From Staphylotrichum longicolle (lineage: Eukaryota > Ascomycota > Sordariomycetes > Sordariales > Chaetomiaceae), in assembly GCA_019096155.1 (NCBI GenBank), contig JAHCVI010000001.1, forward strand, positions 14,719,243 to 14,783,242: 64,000 bases of DNA, written 5' to 3'. The notes under the pieces were generated by a model. The model was given only the letters and a program-made list of their open reading frames with translations. It did not search any database and was not told the origin of the DNA. How positions within the stretch are numbered: the stretch's first letter is position 1; the number at the start of each line of letters is the position of its first letter. Of the stretch, positions 52,342-63,802 are shown one piece after another. The translations under genes and the position numbers were made by a program.

Positions 52342-55300
52342 CTACGACTGATTGGCGAGATAGTTCGCCGCCTACATCCGCCCCCAAGACAAGAGAAACC
52401 GTCAGCAAATCCATCTTCCACAAGGAAAACACGCCCACCTAGACACTCTAGAACCCCATTTTGCGCACCCTCACACCCCCACCCCACTTCTCCCGTCCCA
52501 CCCCACCACCAGCAAGGGTATGATCAACAGCAGCAGCAGCGGCAGTAGTGGCAGTACTCACCCTCTCCAAGTTATAATCATACTTTTCCAGCGCGTTCAG
52601 CGCCTCCTTCCTCGAGTACCCCATCCCCGTGAGGTTCTTCAAGATGGGGTCATCGTGCTCCCCCTCCTCGGTCAGCGCACGGCCAGGCGCAGACGGCCTG
52701 CTCTCCGCGCCGGCACCAGCACCACCGCCGGTCGCCGTCGCGTTCGCCGCCGCATTCCCACTCGCGCCCCCACTGGACGCCGCCGTGGGCGTCGTCGCCG
52801 CATCATCCAGCCCCGCAAACAGCGCATCCCAATCATGCGCTTCGGGTGCCGCGGCCCCGGACTTGGCATTCCCAGCGGGTGCAGCACCAGACGACGAGGT
52901 CGGCGGCGCGGGTCCCGCGGTGCTGCCCGCCGCCGAGGTGCCCGACAGCGAGCCGAAGTCAAAGCTACTCTCGGTACCAAACACGGGCCCGCCGGCGGTG
53001 TGCGCCGAGTCGCTCTTGGGCTGGCTCGGCGGCGGGCTGCTGTCGAAAACGGGGTTGAAGTCGTCGAGGCCCGAGCGCGAGATGGTGGCAAAATCGTCAT
53101 CGGCAGAGCCCTCTTTGGCGTCTTCAAGACCCTCAAAGTCGTCATCGAGGTCGTCAAAGGCGCTGGCGGCGCTGGCGCCTTTGGAAACCGTGGCCGCGGT
53201 GGTGGGGCGGCTGGCGGTTGTTGCGGGGTTGGGGGTGGCGGCGGTGGGTTGAGGGCCGAGTGCCGCGCCAAAAATGTCGTCGACGTTGGAGGAGCTCAGG
53301 TTGCTGAAGTTGGTGGGGGAGGTGGCGGTGGGAGCGGGTTTCTCGCTGGCGTAGTGTCAGTACAAGAGTATACGGATTACAAGAGAAAGGCGCAAAATCA
53401 TGCATACCTCACGCTCGGCTCAGGAGACGCAGCCGCCGCGGCACCAGCACCCGTGTCAGGCAAAGTCTTGGTCACCGTGGGCGACGCCGACCTCGACTCG
53501 ATGCTCTTGTCAACCGGCTTAGCCGGGGGCGAGACGGGGGCAAAGTCGTCGTCAAACCCGCCCCGCTCGCTCTCCGTGTCCGACTCTTCATCGCGCTCCA
53601 GCTCCGAGATAGGCGGGAACTCGGTGTTGAACGTGTTGAATGCCTTGGCCGTGTCCGTGCTCGATGTCGTCGCAGTCCTGGCCTGCTTAAAGCTGGCAAA
53701 CGCCGACTCAAAGTCCTCCTTTGCTTTGTCCTGGTCAACAGCAAACGGATCCGCCTCCTTGCCGGCAGCAGGGCCCTTGCTGGACTCCTCCGTGATGGAA
53801 CCAAACGCAGGCTTTGGCTCCCCCAGCGACGCAGGCGAGGCAGCCCTCGGCTCGGACCCCGACGCCGAGGCGAAGCTCTGTCCGGTCTGTGCAGGTTCCA
53901 AGGGAGACGCGACAGAGTTATCCTGGTTTGTCTCGGTCCGGCTCAATGGCGGGGAGACCTGGCGCGAGGTGCTCAACGACTCGGCAGCATCGACAAAGTG
54001 CGGGAAGCTCGTGTTGGAGCGAGCAGCCTCAGGAATCGCATGCTCAGCGACAAGAGTCGGTTGACGGCTGACGTTGGGGCTGGTCGAGGCAGGAGTGGCA
54101 AACGAGCCCACGCTGTTAGTCGAGGTGCCAGTGTTCTGCTTGAACATGGCGGCCGCCGCAGGAGGAGGCGGGGTGCCGGCCTGGCTGCCCGCCACAGCAG
54201 GCCCAGGACCAAACACGTCGTCAAAGGCCTTATCGGTGAACGACCTGATAGGCGGGGAGAAGGTCGCGGTGATGTCGGTGCTGGCGGTCCGCCTGAAAAA
54301 CGGATTATTAGCGCTCGCGGCGGACAGCGCGGGGCTCGCGACCTGCGCCGGAGACGCGCTGTTGGCGCTGATCTGGCGGGCCAGTTCCTCGTTGCTCCGA
54401 GTGAGATCCTCCACCTCGGTCTTGAGCTTGTCTCTCTCGCCCTCGTTGGTAGCCAGCTGCTTTTTGTTAATCGCGACGAGCCCCTTCTGTTGCCGGGCCT
54501 CAGACTTGAGCTTCTCAATCTGCGGCTTCAGCTGGGCGATCTCGGCATTCGCGGTCCGGATCTTCTCTTTGAGGTTGGCATTCTCCTGTTGATCTGCTTG
54601 CAGCGCAGTGAAGAGCTGGCGATGCTGGTTCTGCAAGTCCTGGTAGCTGGCCTCAATCATGGCGTATTCCGTCTGCAGCTTCTTAGTCTCGTTCTTGGAC
54701 GCAGTGAGCTGGGTTTCCAGCGAGCGAACGTCTTGCGCCTCCTTCTCGTACATGGCGCGAAGCTGGGCGAGACGCTGCTCAAAGTTCTTCTTTTGGATGC
54801 TCGACTGGCTCAGCTCGTTCTGAGTGGCTGTGCGCTGGCCCTGCACGTCCTGGACCTGCTTCGTGAGGGACCCGATCTGGTTGGACAGATTGGCGAGCTC
54901 AGTAGTCTCGCTGGTCAAGTTCTTGCTTACTTCCGGCTCAGTGTCGCCCAGGAGGTCGTCCTCCACCGGGGGAGTGGCGAACCGGGCCGTCGCCGAGGTA
55001 TTCGAGCCTCCCGTAGGCTGCGAGGTGAGACCCCGCCCAAACGACGACGAGGGAACGAACGGCTTGAAGGTCGATGTGGAGGGCGACGGTCTTGCAGGCG
55101 AGGACGGAGCCGCAGGGCTCATGCTCGTCGCAAAGGGATCTCCGCCGGCCGACCCACCGGTTCCGATGGGGACCTGCGCCGGTGCTGGTGGGTGAATGTC
55201 GTCCAAGCCAAACAAATCATCCATGGCAGATGGCTTCGGTTGTGGCGGCTGCGGGCGCGGAGGGGCGTCGAAGGCTGAAGTGGCGGTCGGCGGGCGGACC

Positions 55301-56655
55301 TGCTGAGTCCGCATGCTCGGCGGGACGAGGTTCGGGGGCAGCGTGGCAGGAAGGGCGGCCGCGCCGTCCCGTTTGCTCCGTTGTTGCCTGATGAGGTACA
55401 TCGCAACCGCAAACTCGTCCCTTGTCAGGTAGCCCTCCGATCTGATGTCTGCGAGGTCCCAGATCTGAGCGAGTGCATCCTCCGAAAGGTTTGACTGGCT
55501 GAAGAAGGGCACCGCATCCTCGCCCGAGATAAAGCCCCTCTTGGACTTGTCCAGTTCGTCAAAGAGCTGGTCGAAGCGGGCCTTGTCCGCCGGGGTTACC
55601 AGCCAGTCTCCCGTGGTCTGCGCTACTATCGGCGGACGACCAAGAGGGCTGCCGGTCCGCATCTGCGGTATGGCCCCCTGCCCCGTAAGCTGTCTTGGAA
55701 CTGCCGAGATGGGAGGCGTGGCTGTCGTCGGGGATTGCTGCCTGGGGATACCAGCACCAGCCGAGCCGCGGCGCGTGGCCGCCTCGTAGAGAGCAGCAGG
55801 CAGGATGTTCGGCAGACCGCGCAACGCGCCGGTCTTAATCGAGGTGAGCAGATGCATGGCGATGACGAATTCCGTCAGCACCAGCGCACCTCGCTGCTCG
55901 GTATCCGCAAGCATCCAAATGCGGCCGAGGACGTCGTTCGGAAGGCCCGACTTCTCGAAGATCTGCTTGGCCGCCTCGCCGGGGAGCATGTTGCCATTCT
56001 GGAGGGTCTGCCGCTCAAACAGGCCGGAATACTGCGCCACCTTCTCCGGTGTCAGGGGCGGGATGCGGATCGGACCGGGCGCGCCGGTCCCTTGGGCCTG
56101 CAGCGCCGGCGGCGGAGGTGGCGGGGCGGGGGTCGGTGTGAAGCCGTCAAATTTGGGCACGGGGCCTGGTTGCAGGGCCACCTCGGGTGTCGGCTCGCGC
56201 CGGGCCTGTGCATGCCCAATAAGCCGCAGGACGATGCCGAAGCCGGCAGGTGTGAGGAAGCCCCGGTTCTCCTTGTCCGCGATCTGCCATATCTGTGTTC
56301 CCAAGCATTGTCAGCTCTTGCCCCTTCCAAGCTCCTCTCTCGACATGTTCCCTCGAACTGACCTCACCCAGGACCCTCGAGTCCAACCTCGTCTTCTCGA
56401 AGAACTTGACTGCGATCTCGCCCGTCACTACGCCCACATTGTCGGTGTCGGCCTGTCGGAACAACTGTCCGTACACTCGCTTCTCCTCGGGTGTGAGGTT
56501 GAGGTTGGGTGCCCCTAAGACGGCGTTGCGTTAGCTGGTGATCCCAGATTGCGTTGCTTCACCCCCTTGCCGCAGCGCATCGCTGGGCAGACAACCAAAC
56601 CCCCAAACTGGTCCGGTAACAACGTACCGGGATCAACCGACGCTTCCGAAGCCAT
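52342..56655 (-). CDS. EDE1: EH-domain endocytic scaffold protein (Ede1/Eps15-like) with UBA domain
   Basis: Minus strand, five exons: 56655-56628, 56514-56363, 56292-53408, 53345-52562 and 52371-52342, giving 1,292 residues. Three EH domains lie in the first ~420 residues (FRQADTDNVGVV...IWQIADKENRGFL; IWMLADTEQRGALVLTEFVIAMHLL; IWDLADIRSEGYLTRDEFAVAMYLI). Each has the EF-hand-like loop and the Trp that binds NPF peptides. A Pro/Ser-rich linker is followed by a ~230-residue coiled coil (from about SNQIGSLTKQVQDVQ), a long low-complexity region, and a C-terminal UBA domain (DPILKNLTGMGYSRKEALNALEKYDYNLERAANYL). Ede1 is an early scaffold at clathrin-coated pits that recruits adaptors and binds ubiquitin. 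The last exon (10 codons) completes the UBA helix and was found by phase and sense. Confidence 0.93.
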
Positions 56656-57528
56656 TGCGAACACAAGTTACCCCCTCAGGGTCAAAACGCTGCAACTTGG
56701 TTGTCGAAAGGATGAAGTCGTTCAATCGATGGATTGGGCTCGATGGATCGCTCGGGAAACCACAGCTCTCTCACTGGATTTACCCGTCTCCGAATAACAG
56801 AGATTAGTCCCAACAGCGTCGTCGATAGCTATGCCGTTTGTTGTCGGAGCCGGTTACAGTCGAACCACCGAAAAGATGAAGACCCGAACAGTCATGCGCA
56901 ACGGACGAATGCATGCATGCGCACCCCAAGTGGTCGAGGAAGGTGGGGGGGGATTAACAACGGCGAAGTCGTGAGGCTGGGATTGCGACTCCTTAGCAGC
57001 TTAGCTCCCTTGGGCAACAAGGGAAGAACCAAACAGCTGGCGGGAAAGTCCGCATGTGGGGTGCGTGGAGGTGACTTGGCGCCGAGGGAAGTGCTGATTG
57101 GGCACCGCTGATACCAACCAAACCCGTCGCACGGTGCTGCGAGACCTGCAGCCAACGGCAACTGCAGCCATGCATGCACTGACTGCACTGTCAACACCAC
57201 GGCAGAACCATTGGCGGGCGTGTGAGGGATTGAAACCTCCCACGAGTCTCGTCTGGGTGGAAGATGCAAACAGTATTGTTAAACTCGCCACCTCAAAGCC
57301 CAGTACACAGCAGACCTCCGTGGACAGGAAGCAGTTTGTTGGGGAACCAGCAAATATGGTCTGGCGCCTTTGCTTGATTAAAATTGACTACACTTTCTGT
57401 CTAACAGAGAAGATCACGGGGCCCGCGCTTGCCAAGAATACTCATATCGTAGAGGACCATTGCCAACGGGGCCGCGGTCAAAAAGTTGATAAGTTGGCTA
57501 ACAACACACCCACAAACTAGCAGGCAGC
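56656..57528. other. Intergenic stretch (Ede1 promoter, tubulin 3' flank)
   Basis: The two flanking genes are on the same (minus) strand: the tubulin gene ends at 57529 and the Ede1 gene starts at 56655. No other gene seen. Confidence 0.5.
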
Positions 57529-59403
57529 CTAGTACTCGGCCTCGAGCTCCTCGCCCTCCATCGAGTCGGCGGCAACCTCCTCGTAATCGCGCTCCAGGGC
57601 CGCAAGATCTTCGCGAGCCTCCGAGAACTCGCCTTCCTCCATACCCTCGCCGACGTACCAGTGCACGAAAGCGCGCTTCGAGTACATGAGGTCGAACTTG
57701 GACGACAGAGCGGACCAAGCCTCGGCGATGGCGGTGGTGTTGGAAAGCATGCAGCTGGTCCGAGTTAGTCATGTTCAAAGGTGTATACTGGGATGAGACG
57801 TACACAGCGCGGTTGACCTTGGCCAGGTCGCCGTTGGGCACCTGGTGGGGGGGCTGGTAGCAGATACCGAGCTTGAAGCCAGTCGGGCACCAGTCGACGA
57901 ACTGGATGGTCCGCTTGGTCTTGAGAGTGGCGACGGCAGCGTGGGCGTCGTTGGGGACGACGTCACCGCGGTACAGCAGGCACGTGGCCATGTACTTGCC
58001 GTGGCGGGGGTCGCACTTGACCATCTGGTTGTTGGGCTCGAAGCACGACATGGTCATCTCCTGGACCGAGTTGGCCTCGTGAGCGGCCTTGGCGGCCGAG
58101 ATGACGGGCGCGTAGGCGACGAGAGGGAAGTGGATACGCGGGTACGGGACCAGGTTGGTCTGGAACTCGTTGAGATCGACGTTGAGCGAGCCATCGAAAC
58201 GGAGCGACGCGGTGATCGAGGAGACAACTGGAACCACGTCAGCTTCACCTTACTCCAAGCACCAACTGTGGGCGGGTCCTACCCTGCGCAATCAGGCGGT
58301 TGAGGTTCTCGTAGTTGGGGCGCTCGAGACCCAGATTGCGGCGGCAGATGTCGTAGATGGCCTCGTTGTCGACCATGAAGGAGCAGTCGGCGTGCTCGAG
58401 GGTGGTGTGGGTGGTGAGGATCGAGTTGTACGGCTCAACAACCGAGGTGGCGGTCTGAGGAGCGGGGTAGACGCAGAACTCGAGCTTGCTCTTCTTGCCG
58501 TAGTCGACCGAGAGACGCTCCATGAGGAGGGCACCGAAGCCGGAACCAGTACCACCACCGAACGAGTGGAACACAAGGAAGCCCTGGAGACCGCTGCAGT
58601 TGTCGGCGACCCGGCGCACCTTGTCGAGGACCTGGTCGATCAGCTCCTTGCCGACCGTGTAGTGGCCACGGGCGTAGTTGTTGGACGCATCCTCCTTGCC
58701 GGTGATCATGTGCTCGGGGTGGAACAGGCCGCGATAAGCGCCGGTCCGGACCTCGTCGACGACATTGGGCTCGAGATCGCAGTAGATTGTCCGCGGGACA
58801 TACTTGCCGTTGCCTGTGTGTATGCCGTGTTAGTCGGGACTCGGTACGGGGTAGTGGCAAGGAGAGGTGTGCATACCCGTCTCAGAGAAGAAGGTGCTGA
58901 AGCCGTGGTCGGGGTCAGCGGCCTTGCGCTCCTCGGTGAGGTAACCATCGGGCTGAAGTAGCGGTCAGCAACAGCACGAGAGTGGGAGACGGTAGGACGA
59001 CGAGAACATACCTGGATGCCGTGCTCGAGGCAGTAGAGCTACAACAAGTTAGCATCGTCAAACATCCCGAGAGCGACAATAGGGAGCATCTTGAAGCTCC
59101 AAGCTTTGCCGTGAGTGCAGCCCTGGGGAAACGAGGGGCAAAGCATACCTCCCAGCACGAGTTGGCAATCTGGCAACCGGCCTGGCCGACTGTACACACA
59201 AAATCTTGTCAGTACAATCCCGAGCAGGTAGGAAGGTAGAAGCTGTGAGGTCGGAATCCGGGTGGAGAGCTGCGGGTTTGGCGGTGCGGCCCCAAACATC
59301 ACCAGATGCGGTGAGGCGGAGAAACGCGCCACCCTGACAACGTAGGAAAAATCGAGCAGCATTTTTTGGCCGACGTACCGTTCAAGCTGATAATCTCACG
59401 CAT
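57529..59403 (-). CDS. Alpha-tubulin
   Basis: Minus strand, seven exons: 59403-59379, 59189-59149, 59038-59012, 58952-58877, 58813-58283, 58227-57804 and 57754-57529, giving exactly 449 residues with all phases closed. The start MREIISLNVGQAGCQIANSCWE, the GTP-binding tubulin signature GGGTGSGFG, the catalytic-loop GKEDASNNYARGHYT, and the acidic tail ending EGEELEAEY with its terminal tyrosine identify alpha-tubulin. It polymerises with beta-tubulin into microtubules. The tail begins directly after the conserved DYEEVAADS. Two very short exons (41 and 27 nt) near the start are normal for fungal tubulin genes. No sequence damage seen. Confidence 0.97.
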
Positions 59404-60249
59404 CTTGCTAGTGATGTCGAGGAGGGCTGAAAGTTTGTGTTTGACAAAGTGCAAAGGTCGAAATGGCGACTGCTGGCCCAGAAAGACGGCTTGCAGACTG
59501 GCGGAGAGTGGAAAATTGAGGTTCAGCGGAAGCCTGAAGGTTGGCTTGGGCCACGGGCTGGTGGGGAAATTTGATTGTTGACAGTAGCGCTCCCGATTCA
59601 GGCAAGCGCGTGTTGCTCCACCGCGCTTTATCAGCAGCCCAGCGAGTCCAGCCAGTCGCGTTCGTGCAGCAGGGTCGCGTCAGGGCAGGGGACGAACCGT
59701 GCATTTCAGGGTCCCAGGGTCTTGCTTCCCGCACACTGTCTCTGCCACCTCGAAGACGCTGATTCCTGATGTGAGGAGATGCTCATGATTCGCATTCTGC
59801 TGAAGCAAATTAAACCATGAACTTTTTAAGTTGAGAATGCCGCCTTTTTTCACAGATAAACCACTGAGAGAGGAGTAGTCGGGCAAAAATGGAAAAAGAA
59901 AAGGGGGCAATGGCTTGGCTGGGGATGAGTTGTCCATCTCAATAAATCGGGCCACCAATTTAGCTGAGAGCGGGATGATCCACCTCCCCAATGGCACTCT
60001 TCGCGCTCGATGAACCATCGACTGTCTCCTACAAAGTCAACCGTCGTCAGGGCGGTGGAAAATTCCAGGTCAGGGCTTGAACAGAAGAGCATCTTCAGCC
60101 TTGTGTTTGCCGAGGATTGGTAACATGCTACTCAAGTCTGGGAAAACTTGCAATGCCGCCTTCCTGTTCGCCAATGACCGACGGACCAGCCAGACAAACG
60201 CCAAAGAACACACCCCAACTATCCAACAACGCCGGACCCAAAAAACTCC
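59404..60249. other. Tubulin promoter region and BTB-gene 3' flank
   Basis: The tubulin promoter lies just right of 59403. No TATA box or other gene is recognised. The open frames are short and overlap. Confidence 0.5.
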
Positions 60250-61868
60250 TTAGCCCCCTAGAAACGACCTCTGCGCGTTCCTGGCGCGCTCCGAACTGTA
60301 GGCATCCAGCTTGACAGCCACCAAACAACACTCGACAGCCGCCTTGCCACTCCTGGCCCCCTGAATCTTCAGCCTCCACTGCCCTGTCCTGATAACCCAC
60401 TCCTCCATCCCTCCCTGGTCCTCCACCCTCCTCCTCTTTCTCGACATTGCCTCCGCGTCGATAGCACCCCACAGATCCTCTTCCTCGGGCGCCGGCGTCC
60501 ACGGCTTCCCATCCAACGTGACACTCGAGTCCGAGTCTAGCACAACCTTGACCAGGTCCTCACTCAGCGGCGTATTCCCCGGCGAAGGCGACGCACCGCT
60601 CGCCGCCCCCTCCACCTTCAGCATTCCCAGCTGCCCCGTCGGCGGCAAGTTGAGCTTCGCCGCAATGACCTCGAACAACTTGGTCACCCTCGTCCGCATC
60701 TCCCCAAAAAACTCGGCCCTCGCATGCACCACTCCTGCTCCCGCTCCCGCCCCCGCAAGCCTCAACCTCGTGCTCTCGTCTCCCACCTCCAGCACCAACT
60801 CCCCGCCCTTTTCCTCCACATACGGCCTCGCATAGTTCACCCACCCGGCGAACGGATCCGCCCCCGTCGGCTCCCCGACCACCGAGATTCCGCTCTTCAA
60901 GATCTCCCTCAGCCGCACCACCACCTCCTCCCTCGCCCTCGCCAGATTGAACCCGGAGCGAAACGGAATCAGCTTCTGCTCCAGCCCCTTGAAATTAAAA
61001 TACCGGCAATCCCTCAACAACTCGGCGCGGTGCGCCTCGCTGCGGATGTTGACGGGGTACCCGCGCAGCAAGTGCAGCAGCTCGGCAAAGATCTCCGGGC
61101 TGCGGCCCTCGACCGAGGGTGGGAGGATGGAGGGCGGACGGAGCAGGCCCTCGCGCTCCAGTCCCGGGAACAGCTCGCCGCCGGGGCTCGAGAAGAAGGC
61201 GGCGAAACCGAGGGTGAAGAAGTTGGGCGAGTTGCCCGGGTCGGAGAAGAGGTCGCGCGGGATGCGGAACTGCACGCCGCCGACGGTGGTGAAGATGGGT
61301 TCTTCGTAGAGCTGGGAGACGAGTTTGGGGACTGCGGATACAGGGTGTTGCGTGAGATAGAGTGGAGCGGCGTGGGAAGGGGAGGGAAAAGGGAGGAGGC
61401 TTACGGTGGTAGAACTGGGCGTCGGCAAAGAGGCGCACAAAGTGGGTGGAGTCGCGCGGCTGGACGTTGTACCCTTGCAGGTGCAGCGAGATGTCGCGGA
61501 AGGTGACCGGGTCGCGGTCGATGTAGAGGGTGCGGATGGCCGAGTTTGGGTCTTGGCCGCGCTCTTCTGCCTGAGCGAGCTGGCACTTGAAGTACTGGGA
61601 GAAGTAGGAAGGGGCTACGGACCGGGTGTCAGTGCGGTCGAGATGCTTGAAGTGTGGGAGAGGGTAGGGAGCACACACCGTCGGAAGAGATGGACGCGCC
61701 CGAGAGCTTAAACAGCTCAGAACCTATCTGGACCGGAAATACGCGTTCGTGAGGGAGGATGTTAGGAATGTGGTTGGCGGCGAACTTCCTCGAGTCCGGC
61801 TCGAAGAAGAGGTCGTCGGCGGCCATGGTCGATGACCGGCTGTCGTGTGCGCTACCTGGATTGGCCAT
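60250..61868 (-). CDS. BTB/POZ-domain protein (T1/KCTD-like)
   Basis: Minus strand, three exons: 61868-61679, 61614-61405 and 61331-60250, giving 493 residues; Met15 (61826) is an alternative start. Two BTB-like cores are suggested. The first spans VFPVQIGSELFKLSGASISSD, SYFSQYF and LYIDRDPVTFRDISLHLQGYNV. The second, partial, core spans PIFTTVGGVQFRIPRDLFS, SPNFFTLGF, RSPEIFAELLHLLRGYPV and CRYFNFKGLEQKLIPF. The pattern of a header strand, IDRDP and a final helix is the T1-type BTB fold of KCTD and fungal homologues. The C-terminal half is unassigned, with a basic patch (MSRKRRRVE) that may be a nuclear localisation signal. Human KCTD relatives are Cullin-3 adaptors; the function in fungi is not established. 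Confidence 0.82.
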
Positions 61869-62781
61869 GGTTCAATGCAGTGGCATCAAACACCAATCAT
61901 TACCCCAAGGTTTCCAGAATCTCGTGTCACGATCTTGTTACGTCCCCATTGTCAGTCACTGTGAGTGTTGGCTGTGTCGCAGGAAGGAGCCGATGAGTTG
62001 AGTTGTGAGGTGAGTAAGCACACACAGCTGGCGTTCCAGGTTGACGGGCAGTTGTCGCTGCTTGCCAGGTGGCCGACGGTCCAGTGGCTCGTGCATTACC
62101 TTTTGCACCCCGACAGGCTCGACAGGGACTCAACTACGCTCGGACCACATCACCTTGCTGATCCCCCGCCAACCTTGAGATTGAGCTTCAAGGAAGACAG
62201 GCTCGGTCGACGTTGGGTCTGGTGCGGAGTTTTGATCTATATGGCCCTGCTTTTGCCAGCCCCAAAGCCCGCTAGGGCGCCGACTCTAGCGTTCGTGAGC
62301 TTCCGCCGGGGGGCGTAGATACCAGTTTATGGGGGGCTGGAAGCTGCCGGAGCGATACCACAAGGTCCTCGAAGCTGAGCAGAGCTACGAGCTGCTTTGA
62401 CAAGGGAGCAAAGTCCTTGCGGGGTGAGGCACCTGGAAAGAGCTCCGGATGACGAGGTTGAGCCCTTCTTTCCTGGTGATCCTGGGTGGATGCCGGTTGG
62501 AGTTTGTGGACGAAAGGGAGCCGTGCCTTGGCCTAGGTGAGAAGAGCATGAGGCAAGATTGGGGTTTGCGGGTGCGAATGATGCGGCATGCTGACACGGC
62601 GGTGATGTTGTCATGTATGAAGGGCCGTATAGCTGATCCTCCGGATAATGGAGGACAGGCGAGGCTGGTGGTGCCCGCCTCGAATGTTACTGAATCTCGG
62701 GTTGTCGTCAAGCAGGACATGTTCATCGTTGACCGTGACAAGACATGTTTCTAAAGATGCAAAAAATCAAGCGTTGATAGT
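61869..62781. other. Intergenic stretch with tRNA terminator
   Basis: Promoter of the BTB gene at the left edge. The middle holds no supported gene. A run of six T (minus strand, 62761-62766) lies about 16 bases past the tRNA-Gly 3' end and is its probable Pol III terminator. Confidence 0.5.
62761..62766 (-). terminator. RNA polymerase III terminator of tRNA-Gly
   Basis: T6 on the minus strand downstream of the tRNA. Confidence 0.7.
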
Positions 62782-62867
62782 TGCGCGATCCGAGATTCGA
62801 ACTCGGGTCACTCGCTGATCCAAGATGAGATGGGAAGCGAGAATTCTAACCACTGAACTAATCGCGC
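62782..62867 (-). tRNA. tRNA-Gly (anticodon CCC) with a ~14-nt intron
   Basis: Minus strand. The acceptor stem GCGCGAT pairs perfectly with ATCGCGC; discriminator A. D-arm/A-box TTAGTTCAGTGG. The anticodon stem CTCGC pairs with GCGAG around TTCCCA, giving anticodon CCC. The T-arm CCGAG-TTCGAAT-CTCGG contains the B-box GTTCGAATC. A ~14-nt insertion follows position 37, the canonical intron site. Reads GGG codons. Confidence 0.93.
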
Positions 62868-63802
62868 TTGGATTTGTTGTTGTGGAGATGATGCAATTCT
62901 CGGTTTATCCACGGCAAGAAAAGGATGGCAGGAAAGGGACGTGGACAACACGCAACTCGCAGATGCCATCGGTCCCGTTTCTTTGCCATGAAAGAAAGAA
63001 AACATCACGCCATCCGTCACTGGATTCGAAAACGACGGAGTGGCTGAGGTACTTGCCTGCCATCATCATCTGACCGCAAGGCTGAGCTGTCCCCCACTCT
63101 GTCGCCTCATTTCGACATCTGCCACGACACAGACAACCTGATGTATCCATGAGCAATGTATCCATGAGCATACATTCGTTTGCCCTGCTGCCCATGGAAG
63201 GCTGCAGGGAGCGCCACTGTTTGCCCCAGCAACATGGAAATGGCTGGCCACCCAGAAACGTTGCATGGTCTGATTGGAAGCGGAATATGAATGGAAACCC
63301 GCGCGGCATCGAAGATGGAGGATGTCCTTCGAACGCGACTGGGCATGCTCTGCATGGTCCTGTTTCGGTGAATCATCTGGCCGCGGGAACTGTGGGGTCG
63401 AGAACAGCACAACCATCGACACCGGTCTCGACTCCAATCATGTCGGGGCTGAGCTGGCCAATCGCTGCGTTGAGGCCGACTGCCGGCTGCATCCGTCCAT
63501 GACTGGACGACGCGACGGCCCGCCGGCTATCTTTTCTAAGCTTTGGGGAGCACAAGCCCATTGTTGGATGTCAAGGTCATGATTTTGCGCGAGGCAGACA
63601 AATTGGCTGCATGATGGAGGGTAGAGGCTTGAAAAAGATAAACAAACCATCTTCCTATTGTCCTCAGTTCCAACTCGGATTACAATCTTGGGACCGAACC
63701 TCGAGGACCGAAAAAAATCCCAGCCTATTTTGAACTCGCTTTGCTCGGGTTCGTCAGTTTTACCGCCGCTGGTTTCGTTCCCTAAAACGTTGCAATATCA
63801 TC
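62868..63802. other. Intergenic stretch, nothing recognised
   Basis: Short overlapping open frames on both strands, none with a domain. Contains a perfect 15-bp tandem duplication at 63141-63170. The last ~60 bases precede the partial gene at the window edge. Confidence 0.5.
63141..63170. repeat. Perfect 15-bp tandem duplication
   Basis: ATGTATCCATGAGCA occurs twice back to back (63141-63155 and 63156-63170). No sign of coding in either frame. Confidence 0.9.

Noticed and set aside
52520..55278. Plus-strand open frames of 514 and 426 codons
   Set aside because: They lie opposite the Ede1-like coding exons and are Arg/Gly-rich without domains; codon bias of the sense gene explains them.
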